This document shows, in pieces, positions 47,501 to 60,949 of a stretch of 64,000 bases of DNA. Made by a program: the position numbers and the translations under genes. Under the pieces are notes generated by a model. The model was given only the letters and a program-made list of their open reading frames with translations. It was not told the DNA's origin and did not search any database. This DNA comes from Eledone cirrhosa (taxonomy: Eukaryota; Mollusca; Cephalopoda; Octopoda; Eledonidae), in assembly GCA_964016885.1 (NCBI GenBank), contig OZ024740.1:9382450-9446449 (forward strand). The letters run 5' to 3'. How positions within the stretch are numbered: the stretch's first letter is position 1; each line of letters begins with the position of its first letter.

Positions 47501-50099
47501 CTATTGGTATGTCAGTTTCTATTGGTATGTCAGTTTCGATTGTTATGTCATTTTCTTTTGGTATATCAGTATCGATTGGTATGTCAGTTTCGATTAGTAT
47601 ATCAATTTCTATGTGTATGTCAGTTTGTATTGGTATATCAGTTTCGATTGGTATATCAGTTTCGACTGCTATGTCAATTTTGATTGGTATGTCAGTTTCA
47701 ATTGGTATATCGGTTTCGATTGGTATGTCAGTTTCGATTGTTATGTCAGTTTTGATTGTATATCAGTTTCGAATGGTATGTCAGTTTTGATTGGTATATC
47801 TGTTTCGATTGGTATGTCTGTTTCGATTGGTATATCAGTTTCGATTGGTATGTCAGTTTCTATTGGTATATCAGTTTCCATTGGTATATAAGTTTCGATT
47901 GGTATGTCAGTTTCTATTGGTATGTCAGTTTCTATCGGTATGTCAGTTTCTATTGGTATGTCAGTTTCTATTGGTATATCAGTTTCGATTGGTATATCAG
48001 TTTCAATTGGTATGTCAGTTTCGATTGGTATGTCAGTTTCGATTGGTATATCAGTTTCGATTGTTATGTCAGTTTCGATTGGTATGTTAGTCCTCGATTT
48101 GTATGTCAGTTTCTATTGGTATATCAGTTTCGATTGGTATATCAGTTTCGATTAGTATATCAGTTTCTATTGGTATGTCAGCTTCTATTGGTATAGCAAT
48201 TTCGATTGCTATGTTAGTTTCGATGGTTATATCAGTTTCGATTTTTATTTCAGTTTCGATTGGTATGTCAGTTTCTATGCGTATATCAGTTTCTATTGGT
48301 ATGTCAGTTTTGATTGGTATGTCAGTTTCTATTGGTATATCAGTTTCGATTGGTATATCAGTTTCTATTGGTATATCAGTTTTGATTGGTATATCAGATT
48401 CTATTGGTATGTCAGTTTCTATTGGTATGTCAGTTTCGATTCGTATGTCAGTTTCGATCGTTATGTCAGTTTCGATTAGTATATCAGTTTCGATTAGTAT
48501 GTAACTTTCTATTGGTATGTCAGTTACGATTAGTATATCAGTTTCGATTGGTATATCAGTTTCGATTGGTGTGTCAGTTTCGATTGGTATGTCAGTCTCG
48601 ATTGGTATGTCAGTTTCTATTGGTATATGAGTTTCGATTGGTATATCAGTTTCGATTTGTATATCAGTTTCGATTGGTATGTAGGTTTCGATTGGTATGT
48701 CAGTTTCTATTGGTATGTTAGTTTCGATTAGTATCTCAGTTTCTATAGGTATATCAGTTTCAATTGGTATGTCAGTTTCTATTGGTATGTCAGTTTCAAT
48801 TGGTATATCAGTTTCGATTCGTATGTCAGTTTCGATTGTTATGTCATTTTCTTTTGGTATATCAGTATCGATTGTTATGTCAGTTTCGATTAGTATATCA
48901 ATTTCTATGTGTATGTCAGTTTGTATTGGTATATCAGTTTCGATTGGTATATCAGTTTCGACTGGTATGTCAATTTTGATTGGTATGTCAGTTTCAATTG
49001 GTATATCGGTTTCGATTGGTATGTCAATTTCGATTGTTATGTCAGTTTTGATTGTATATCAGTTTCGAATGGTATGTCAATTTTGATTGGTATATCTGTT
49101 TCGATTGGTATGTCCGTTTCGATTGGTATGTCAGTTTCGATTGGTATATCAGTTTCGATTAGTATGTCAGTTTCTATTGGTATATCAGTTTCGATTGGTA
49201 TGTCAGTTTCTATTGGTATATCAGTTTCGATTGGTATGTCAGTTTCGATTAGTATGTTAGTTTCTATTGGTATGTCAGTTTCGATTTGTATGTCAGTTTC
49301 TATTGGTATGTCAGATTCGATTGGTATGTTATTCCTCGATTTGTATGTCAGTTTCTATTGGTATATCAATTTTGATTGGTATGTCAGTTTCTATTGGTAT
49401 ATCAGTTTCGATTAGTATATCAGTTTCTATTGGTATGTCAGTTTCTATTGGTATATCAATTTCTATTGGTATATCGGTTTCCATTGGTATATCAGTTTCG
49501 ACTGGTATGTCAATTTTGATTGGTATGTCAGTTTCAATTCGTATATCGGTTTCGATTGGTATGTCAGTTTCGATTGGTATGTCAGTTTCGATTGGTATAT
49601 CAGTTTCGATTAGTATGTCAGTTCCTATTGGTATATCAGTTTCCATTGGTACATCAGTTTCGATTGTTATGTCAGTTTCCTTTGGTATATCAGTATCGAT
49701 TGGTATGTCAGTTTCGATTAGTATATCAATTTCTAATTGTATGTCAGTTTCTATTGGTATATCAGATTCGATTGGTATATCAGTTTCGACTGGTATGTCA
49801 ATTTTGATTGGTATGTCAGTTTCAATTGGTCTATCGGTTTCGATTGTTATGTCAGTTTCAATTGGTATGTCAGTTTCGATTGTATATCAGTTTCGAATGG
49901 TATGTCAGTTTTCATTGGTATATCAGTTTCGATTCGTATGTCAGTTTCGATTGGTATGTCAGTTTCGATTGGTATATCAGTTTCGATTAGTATGTCAGTT
50001 TCTATTGGTATATCGGTTTCCATTGGTATATCAGTTTGGATTGGCATGTCAGTTTCTATTGGTATATCAGTTTTGATTGGTATGTTAGTTTCTATTGGT
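44502..50099 (+). repeat. Satellite segmental duplication of 34560-40193 (offset 9,942, then 9,906 bp)
   Basis: Variant strings match over about 5.6 kb, for example GATTAGTATATTAG at 34591 and 44533 and CGGTTGTATG at 34968 and 44910. A 36-bp (two-unit) loss near 48440 changes the offset to 9,906. The match ends at 40193/50099, where GGTATG faces GGTCTA. Confidence 0.8.
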
Positions 50100-53000
50100 C
50101 TATCAGTTTCTATTGCTATGTCAGTTTTGAATGGTATGTCAGTTTCTATTGGTATCTCAGTTTCGATTGATATCAGTTTCTATTGGTATGTCAGTTTCTA
50201 TTGGTATATCAATTTCGATTCGTATATCAGTTTCGATTGGTATATCAGTTTCGATTGGTATGTCAATTTCGATTGGTATATCAGTTTCGGTTGTATGTGA
50301 GTTTCGATTGGTATGTCAGTTTCTATTGGTATATCAGTTTCTATCGGTATGTCTGTTTCTATTGGTATGTCAGTTTCTATTGGTATGTCAGTTTCGAGTG
50401 GTATATCAGCTTCGATTTGTATGTCAGTTTCGATTGGTATGTCAGTTTCTATTGGTATATCAGTTTTGATTGGTATGTCAGTTTCGATTGGTATGTCAGT
50501 TTCGATTAGTATATCAGTTTCTATTGGTATGTCAGTTTCTATTGGTATGTCAGTTTCGATTGTTATGTCAGTTTCTATTGGTATATCAGTTTTGTTTGAT
50601 ATATCTGTTTCGATTAGTATGTCACTTTCTATCGGTATGTCAGTTACGATTAGTATATCAGTTTGTATTGGTGTATCAGTCTCGATTGGTATGTGAGTTT
50701 TTATTGGTATATGACTTTCGATTGGTATATCAGTTTCGATTGGTATATCAGTTTCGATTGGTATGTAGGTTTCGATTGGTATGTTAGTTTCTATTGTTAT
50801 GTCAGTTTCGATTAGTATATCAGTTTCTATTGGTATGTCAGTTTCAATTGGTATGTCAGTTTCTATTGGTATATCAGTTTCTATTGGTATGTCAGTTCTA
50901 TTGGTATGTCAGTTTCAATTGGTATATCAGTTTCGATTCGTATGTCAGTTTCGATTGTTATGTCAGTTTCTTTTGGTATATCAGTATCGATTGGTATGTC
51001 AGTTTCGATTCGTATGTCAGTTTCGATTGTTATATCAGTTTGTATTGGTATGTCAGTTTCGATTGGTATATCAATTTCTATTGGTATATCAGTTTCGATT
51101 GGTAAGTCAGTTTCGATTGGTATGTCAGTTTCGATTGGTATATCAGTTTCGATTAATATGTCAGTTTCTATTGTTATATCGGTTTCCATTGGTATATCAG
51201 TTTCGATTGGTATGTCAGTTTCTATGGGTATATCAGTTTTGATTGGTATGTTAGTTTCTATTGGTATGTCAGTTTCGATTTGTATATCAGTTTCTATTGG
51301 TATGTCAGTTTCGATTGGTGTGTTCGTCCTCGATTTGTATGTCAGTTTCTATTGGTATATCAATTTCGATTGGTATGTCAGTTTTAATTTGTATATCAGT
51401 TTCTATGGGTATATCAGTTTCGATTGGTATGTTAGTTTCGATTAGTATATCAGTTTCTATTGGTATGTCAGTTTCTATTGGTATATCAATTTCGATTTGT
51501 ATGTCAGTTTCGATTGGTATATCAGTTTCGATTGGTATGTCAGTTTCTATTGGTATGTCAGTTACAATTGGTATGTCAGTTTCGATTGGTATGTCAGTTT
51601 TATTGGTATGTCAATATTCATTGGTATATCAATTTTGGTTGTATGTGAGTTTCGATTGGTATGTCAGTTTCTATTGGTATACCAGTTTCGATTGGATGTC
51701 AGTTTGTATTGGTATGTCAGTTTCAATTGGCATGTCAGTTTCGATTGGTATGTCAGTTTCTATTGGTATATCAGTTTCCATTGGTATATCAGTTTCGATT
51801 GGTATGTCAGTTTCTATTGGTATATTAGTTTCTATCGGTATGTCAGTTTCTAATGGTATGTCAGTTTCTATTGGTAAATCAGTTTCGATTGGTATATCAG
51901 TTTCGATTGGTATGTCAGTTTCGATTTGTATGTCAGTTGCTATTGGTATATCAATTTCGATTGGTATGTCAGTTTCTATTGGTATATCAGTTTCGATTAG
52001 TATATTAGTTTCTATTGGTATGTCAGTTTCTATTGTTATATCAATTTCTATTGGTATATCGGTTTCCATTGGTATATCAGTTTCGATTGGTATGTCAGTT
52101 TCTATTGGTATATCAGTTTCTATTGGTATATCAGTTTCTATTTGTATGTCAGTTTTGATTGGTATGTCAGTTTCTATTGGTATATGTGTTTCGATTGGTA
52201 TATCAGTTTCTATTGGTATATCAGTTCCGATTGGTATATCAGTTTCGATTGGTATGTCAGTTTCAATTAGTATATCAGTTTCTATTAGTATGTCCGTTTC
52301 TATTGGTATATCAATTTCGATTGGTATATCAATTTCGATTGGTATGTCAGTTTCTATTGGTATGTCAATTTCGATTGGTATATCAGTTTCGGTTGTATGT
52401 GAGTTTCTATTGGTATATCAGTTTCTATAGGTATATCAGTTTCTATCGGTATGTCTGTTTCGATTTGTATGTCAGTTTCGAGTGTTATGTCAGTTTCTTT
52501 TGGTATATCAGTATCGATTGGAATGTCAGTTTCGATTAGTATATCAATTTCTATGTGTATGTCTGTTTGTATTAGTATATCAGTTTCGATTATAATATCA
52601 GTTTCGATTAGTATGTCAGTTTCGATTGGTATGTCAGTTTCGATTGGTATATCAGTTTTGATTATTATGTCAGTTCCTATTGGTATATCAGTTTCCATTG
52701 GTATATCAGTTTCGATTGGTATGTCAGTTTCGATCAGTATATCAGTTTCTATTGGCATGTCAGTTTCTATTGGTATATCAGTTTCGATTGATATATCAGT
52801 TTCGATTAGTCTGTCACTTTCTATTGGTATGTCAGTTACGATTAGTATATCAGTTTGTACTGGTGTATCAGTTTCGATTGATATGTCAGTTTCTAATGGT
52901 ATATGAGGTTCGATCGGTATATCAGTTTCGATTGGTATATCAGTTTCGTTGGTATGTAGGTTTCGATTGGTATGTCAATTTCGATTGGTATGTCAGTTTC

Positions 53001-54658
53001 TATTGGTATATCAGTTTCGATTAGTATGTCAGTTTCTATTGTTATGTCAGTTTCTATTGGTATATCAATTTCGATTTGTATGTCAGTTTCGATTGGTATA
53101 TCAGTTTCGATTAGTATGTCAGTTTCTATTGGTATATCGGTTTCCATTGGTATATCAGTTTCGATTGGTATGTCAGTTTCTATTGGTATGTCAGTTTCTA
53201 TTGGTATATCAGTTTCCATTGGTATATCAGTTTCGATTGGTATGTCAGTTTCTATTGGTATATCAGTTTCGATTGTTATGTGAGTTTCTATTGGTATGTC
53301 AGTTTCGATTGGTATGTCAGTTTCGATTGGTATGTCAGTTTCTATTGGTATGTCAGTTACGATTAGTATATCAGTTTGTATTGGTGTATCAGTTTCGATT
53401 GATATGTCAGTTTCTATTGGTATCTGAGGTTCGATTGGTATATCAGTTTAGATTCGTATGTAGGTTTCGATTGGTATGTCAGTTTCTATTGGTATGTCAG
53501 TTTCGATTAGTATATCAGTTTCTATTGGTATGTCTGTTTCAAGTGGAATGTCAGTTTCTATTGGTATATCAGTTTCTATTGGTATGTCAGTTTCTATTGG
53601 TATGTCAGTTTCGATTCGTATGTCAGTTTCGATTGTTATGTCAGTTTCTTTTGGTATATCAGTATCGATTGGTATGTTAGTTTCGATTAGTATATCAATT
53701 TCTATGTGTATGTCAGTTTGTATTGGTATGTCAGTTTCGATTGGTATATCAGTTTCGACTGGTATGTCAATTTTGATTGGTATGTCAGTTTCAATTGGTA
53801 TATCGGTTTCGATTGGTACGTCAGTTTCGATTTGTATTTCAGTTTCGATTGTATATCAGTTTTGAATGGTATGTCAGTTTTTATTGGTATATCAGTTTCG
53901 ATTGGTATGTCAGTTTCGATTGGTATGTCAGTTTCGATTGGTATACCAGTTTCGATTAGTATGTCAGTTTCTATTGTTATATCGGTTTCCAATGGTATAT
54001 CAGTTTCGATTGGTATGTTAGTTTCTATTGGTGTGTCAGTTTCGATTGGTATGTTCGTCCTCGATTTGTATGTCAGTTTCTATTGGTATATCAATTTCGA
54101 TTGGTATGTCAGTTTCTATTAGTATATCAGTTTCGATTGGTATGTTAGATTCGAATAGTATATCAGTTTCTATTGGTATGTCAGTTTCTATTGGTATATC
54201 AATTTCGATTTGTATGTCAGTTTCGATTGGTATGTCAGTTTCGATTAGTATGTCAGTTTCTATTGGTATATCGGTTTCCATTGGTATATCAGTTTCGATT
54301 GGTATGTTAGTTTCTATTGGTATGTCAGTTTCTATTGGTATATCAGTTTCCATTGGTATATCAGTTTCGATTGGTATGTCAGTTTCTATTGGTATATCAG
54401 TTTCGATTGGTATGTGAGTTTCTATTGGTATGTGAGTTTCGATTGGTATGTCAGTTTCGATTGGTATGTCAGTTTCTATTGGTATACGAGTTTCGATTGG
54501 TATGTGAGTTTCTATTGGTATGTCAGTTTCGATTGGTATATCAGTTTCGATTAGTATGTCAGTTTCTATTATTATATCAGTTTCGATTGGTATGTCAGTT
54601 TGTATTGGTATATCAGTTTCGATTGGTATGTCAGTTTCGATTAGTATGTTAGTTTCTA

Positions 54659-57247
54659 TTGGTATGTCAGTTTCGATTTGTATGTCAGTTTCTATTGGTA
54701 TGTCAGATTCGATTGGTATGTTATTCCTCGATTTGTATGTCAGTTTCTATTGGTATATCAATTTCGATTGGTATGTCAGTTTCTATTGCTATATCAGTTT
54801 CGATTAGTATATCAGTTTCTATTGGTATGTCAGTTTCTATTGGTATATCAATTTCTATTGGTATATCGGTTTCCATTGGTATATCAGTTTTGACTGGTAT
54901 GTCAATTTTGATTGGTATGTCAGTTTCAATTCGTATATCGGTTTCGATTGGTATGTCAGTTTCGATTGGTATGTCAGTTTCGATTGGTATATCGGTTTCG
55001 ATTAGTATGTCAGTTCCTATTGGTATATCAGTTTCCATTGGTACATCAGTTTCGATTGTTATGTCAGTTTCCTTTGGTATATCAGTATCGATTGGTATGT
55101 CAGTTTCGATTAGTATATCAATTTCTAATTGTATGTCAGTTTCTATTGGTATATCAGATTCGATTGGTATATCAGTTTCGACTGGTATGTCAATTTTGAT
55201 TGGTATGTCAGTTTCAATTGGTATATCGGTTTCGATTGTTATGTCAGTTTCAATTGGTATGTCAGTTTCGATTGTATATCAGTTTCGAATGGTATGTCAG
55301 TTTTCATTGGTATATCAGTTTCAATTCGTATGTCAGTTTCGATTGGTATGTCAGTTTCGATTGGTATATCAGTTTCGATTAGTATGTCAGTTTCTATTGG
55401 TATATCGGTTTCCATTGGTATATCAGTTTGGATTGGCATGTCAGTTTCTATTGGTATATCAGTTTTGATTGGTATGTTAGTTTCTATTGGTATGTCAGTT
55501 TCGATTTGTATATCAGTTTCTATTGGTATGTCAGATTCGATTGGTATGTTATTCCTCGATTCGTATGTCAGTTTCTATTGATATATCAATTTCGATTGGT
55601 ATGTCAGTTTCTATTGGTATATCAGTTTTGATTAGTATATCAGTTTCTATTGGTATGTCAGTTTCTATTGGTAAATCAATTTCTATTGGTATATCGGTTT
55701 CCATTGGTATATCAGTTTCGATTGGTATGTCAGTTTCTATTGGTCTATCAGTTTCTATTGCTATGTCAGTTTTGAATGGTATGTCAGTTTCTATTGGTAT
55801 ATCAGTTTCGATTGGTATATCAATTTCTATTGGTATATCAGTTCCGATTGGTATATCAGTTTCGATTGGTATGTCAGTTTCAATTAGTATATCAGTTTCT
55901 ATTAGTATGTCAGTTTCTATTGGTATCTCAGTTTCGATTGATATCAGTTTCTATTGGTATGTCAGTTTCTATTGGTATATCAATTTCGATTCGTATATCA
56001 GTTTCGATTGGTATATCAGTTTCGATTGGTATGTTAGTTTCTATTGGTATGTCAATTTCGATTGGTATATCAGTTTCGGTTGTATGTGAGTTTCGATTGG
56101 TATGTCAGTTTCTATTGGTATATCAGTTTCTATCGGTATGTCTGTTTCTATTGGTATGTCAGTTTCTATTGGTATGTCAGTTTCGAGTGGTATATCAGCT
56201 TCGATTTGTATGTCAGTTTCGATTGGTATGTCAGTTTCTATTGGTATATCAGTTTTGATTAGTATTTCAGTTTCGATTGGTATGTCAGTTTCGATTGGTA
56301 TGTCAGTTTCGATTAGTATATCAGTATCTATTGGTATGTCAGTTTCTATTGGTATATCAGTTTCGTTTGATATATCTGTTTCGATTAGTATGTCACTTTC
56401 TATCGGTATGTCAGTTACGATTAGTATATCAGTTTGTATTGGTGTATCAGTTTCGATTGGTATGTGAGTTTTTATTGGTATATGACTTTCGATTGGTATA
56501 TCAGTTTCGATTGGTATATCAGTTTCGATTGGTATGTAGGTTTCGATTGGTATGTTAGTTTCTATTGTTATGTCAGTTTCGATTAGTATATCAGTTTCTA
56601 TTGGTATGTCAGTTTCAATTGGTATGTCAGTTTCTATTGGTATATCAGTTTCTATTGGTATGTCAGTTCTATTGGTATGTCAGTTTCAATTGGTATATCA
56701 GTTTCGATTCTTATGTCAGTTTCGATTGTTATGTCAGTTTCTTTTGGTATATCAGTATCGATTGGTATGTCAGTTTCGATTCGTATGTCAGTTTCGATTG
56801 TTATATCAGTTTGTATTGGTATGTCAGTTTCTATTGGTATGTCAGTTACAATTGGTATATCAGTTTCGATTGGTATGTCAGTTTCGATTGGTATGTCAGT
56901 TTCGATTGGTATATCAGTTTCGATTAGTATGTCAGTTTCTATTGTTATATCGGTTTCCATTGGTATATCAGTTTCGATTGGTATGTCAGTTTCGATTGGT
57001 ATATCAGTTTCTATTGGTATGTCAGTTTTGATTGGTATGTCAGTTTCTATTGGTATATGAGTTTCGATTGGTATATCAGTTTCTATTGGTATATCAGTTT
57101 CGATTGGTACGTCAGTTTCGATTGGTATGTCAGTTTCGATTGGTATATCAGTTTCGATTAATATGTCAGTTTCTATTGTTATATCGGTTTCCATTGGTAT
57201 ATCAGTTTCGATTGGTATGTCAGTTTCTATGGGTATATCAGTTTTGA
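54659..57247 (+). repeat. Satellite segmental duplication of about 41845-44407 (offset 12,814 to 12,840 bp)
   Basis: Long runs of variant units agree with the earlier segment, including the single-base-deleted unit GTCAGTTCTATTGG at 43825 and 56665. Offsets change by small amounts where units were lost, for example around 42823. Confidence 0.72.
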
Positions 57248-57265
57248 TTGGTATGTTAGTTTCTA

Positions 57266-60200
57266 TTGGTATGTCAGTTTCGATTTGTATATCAGTTTCT
57301 ATTGGTATGTCAGTTTCGATTGGTGTGTTCGTCCTCGATTTGTATGTCAGTTTCTATTGGTATATCAATTTCGATTGGTATGTCAGTTTTAATTTGTATA
57401 TCAGTTTCTATGGGTATATCAGTTTCGATTGGTATGTTAGTTTCGATTAGTATATCAGTTTCTATTGGTATGTCAGTTTCTATTGGTATATCAATTTCGA
57501 TTTGTATGTCAGTTTCGATTGGTATATCAGTTTCGATTGGTATATCAGTTTCGATTGGTATGTCAGTTTCAATTGGTATGTCAGTTACAATTGGTATGTC
57601 AGTTTCGATTGGTAAGTCAGTTTTATTGGTATGTCAATATTGATTGGTATATCAATTTTGGTTGTATGTGAGTTTCGATTGGTATGTCAGTTTCTATTGG
57701 TATACCAGTTTCGATTGGATGTCAGTTTGTATTGGTATGTCAGTTTCAATTGGCATGTCAGTTTCGATTGGTATGTCAGTTTCTATTGGTATATCAGTTT
57801 CCATTGGTATATCAGTTTCGATTGGTATGTCAGTTTCTATTGGTATATTAGTTTCTATCGGTATGTCAGTTTCTAATGGTATGTCAGTTTCTATTGGTAT
57901 ATCAGTTTCGATTGGTATATCAGTTTCGATTGGTATGTCAGTTTCGATTTGTATGTCAGTTTCTATTGGTATATCAATTTCGATTGGTATGTCAGTTTCT
58001 ATTGGTATATCAGTTTCGATTAGTATATTAGTTTCTATTGGTATGTCAGTTTCTATTGTTATATCAATTTCTATTGGTATATCGGTTTCCATTGGTATAT
58101 CAGTTTCGATTGGTATGTCAGTTTCTATTGGTATATCAGTTTCTATTGGTATGTCAGTTTTGATTGGTATGTCAGTTTCTATTGGTATATGTGTTTCGAT
58201 TGGTATATCAGTTTCTATTGGTATATCAGTTCCGATTGGTATATCAGTTTCGATTGGTATGTCAGTTTCAATTAGTATATCAGTTTCTATTAGTATGTCA
58301 GTTTCTATTGGTATATCAATTTCGATTGGTATATCAGTTTCGATTGGTATGTCAGTTTCTATTGGTATGTCAATTTCGATTGGTATATCAGTTTCGGTTG
58401 TATGTGAGTTTCTATTGGTATGTCAGTTTCTATAGGTATATCAGTTTCTATCGGTATGTCTGTTTCGATTTGTATGTCAGTTTCGAGTGTTATGTCAGTT
58501 TCTTTTGGTATATCAGTATCGATTGGAATGTCAGTTTCGATTAGTATATCAATTTCTATGTGTATGTCTGTTTGTATTAGTATATCAGTTTCGATTATAA
58601 TATCAGTTTCGATTAGTATGTCAGTTTCGATTGGTATGTCAGTTTCGATTGGTATATCAGTTTTGATTATTATGTCAGTTCCTATTGGTATATCAGTTTC
58701 CATTGGTATATCAGTTTCGATTGGTATGTCAGTTTCGATCAGTATATCAGTTTCTATTGGCATGTCAGTTTCTATTGGTATGTCAGTTTCGATTGATATA
58801 TCAGTTTCGATTAGTCTGTCACTTTCTATTGGTATGTCAGTTACGATTAGTATATCAGTTTGTACTGGTGTATCAGTTTCGATTGATATGTCAGTTTCTA
58901 ATGGTATATGAGGTTCGATTGGTATATCAGTTTCGATTGGTATATCAGTTTCGTTGGTATGTAGGTTTCGATTGGTATGTCAATTTCGATTGGTATGTCA
59001 GTTTCTATTGGTATATCAGTTTCGATTGGTATGTTAGATTCGATTAGTATATCAGTTTCTATTGTTATGTCAGTTTCTATTGGTATATCAATTTCGATTT
59101 GTATGTCAGTTTCGATTGGTATATCAGTTTCGATTAGTATGTCAGTTTCTATTGGTATATCGGTTTCCATTGGTATATCAGTTTCGATTGGTATGTCAGT
59201 TTCTATTGGTATGTCAGTTTCTATTGGTATATCAGTTTCCATTGGTATATCAGTTTCGATTGGTATGTCAGTTTCTATTGGTATATCAGTTTCGATTGTT
59301 ATGTGAGTTTCTATTGGTATGTCAGTTTCGATTGGTATGTCAGTTTCGATTGGTATGTCAGTTTCTATTGGTATGTCAGTTACGATTAGTATATCAGTTT
59401 GTATTGGTGTATCAGTTTCGATTGATATGTCAGTTTCTATTGGTATCTGAGGTTCGATTGGTATATCAGTTTCGATTGGTATATCAGTTTAGATTCGTAT
59501 GTAGGTTTCGATTGGTATGTCAGTTTCTATTGGTATGTCAGTTTCGATTAGTATATCAGTTTCTATTGGTATGTCTGTTTCAAGTGGTATGTCAGTTTCT
59601 ATTGGTATATCAGTTTCTATTGGTATGTCAGTTTCTATTGGTATGTCAGTTTCGATTCGTATGTCAGTTTCGATTGTTATGTCAGTTTCTTTTGGTATAT
59701 CAGTATCGATTGGTATGTTAGTTTCGATTAGTATATCAATTTCTATGTGTATGTCAGTTTGTATTGGTATGTCAGTTTCGATTGGTATATCAGTTTCGAC
59801 TGGTATGTCAATTTTGATTGGTATGTCAGTTTCAATTGGTATATCGGTTTCGATTGGTACGTCAGTTTCGATTTGTATTTCAGTTTCGATTGTATATCAG
59901 TTTTGAATGGTATGTCAGTTTTTATTGGTATATCAGTTTCGATTGGTATGTCAGTTTCGATTGGTATGTCAGTTTCGATTGGTATACCAGTTTCGATTAG
60001 TATGTCAGTTTCTATTGTTATATCGGTTTCCATTGGTATATCAGTTTCGATTGGTATGTTAGTTTCTATTGGTGTGTCAGTTTCGATTGGTATGTTCGTC
60101 CTCGATTTGTATGTCAGTTTCTATTGGTATATCAATTTCGATTGGTATGTCAGTTTCTATTAGTATATCAGTTTCGATTGGTATGTTAGATTCGATTAGT

Positions 60201-60458
60201 ATATCAGTTTCTATTGGTATGTCAGTTTCTATTGGTATATCAATTTCGATTTGTATGTCAGTTTCGATTGGTATATCAGTTTCGATTAGTATGTCAGTTT
60301 CTATTGGTATATCGGTTTCCATTGGTATATCAGTTTCGATTGGTATGTTAGTTTCTATTGGTATGTCAGTTTCTATTGGTATATCAGTTTCCATTGGTAT
60401 ATCAGTTTCGATTGGTATGTCAGTTTCTATTGGTATATCAGTTTCGATTGGTATGTGA
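57266..60458 (+). repeat. Satellite segmental duplication of about 51261-54417 (offset 6,005 to 6,041 bp)
   Basis: Matching markers include CAATTTTGGTTGTATG (about 51633 and 57651), the one-base-short junction GATTGGATGTCAG, and CGGTTGTATG at 52390 and 58395. Local gains or losses of one or two units change the offset. Confidence 0.75.
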
Positions 60459-60949
60459 GTTTCTATTGGTATGTCAGTTTCGATTGGTATGTCAGTTTCG
60501 ATTGGTATGTCAGTTTCTATTGGTATACCAGTTTCGATTGGTATGTCAGTTTCGATTGGTATGTCAGTTTCTATTGGTATATCAGTTTCCATTGGTATAT
60601 CAGTTTCGATTGGTATGTCAGTTTCTATTGGTATATCAGTTTCTATCGGTATGTCAGTTTCTATTGGTATATCACTTTCGATTGGTATGTCAGTTTCGAT
60701 TGGTATGTCAGTTTCTATTGGTATATCAGTTTCCATTGGTATATCAGTTTCGATTGGTATGTCAGTTTCTATTGGTATATCAGTTTCGATAGGTATGTGA
60801 GTTTCTATTGGTATGTCAGTTTTGATTGGTATGTCAGTTTCGATTGGTATGTCAGTTTCTATTGGTATACCAGTTTCGATTGGTATGTGAGTTTCTATTG
60901 GTATGTCAGTTTCAATTGGTATGTCAGTTTCGATTGGTATGTCAGTTTC

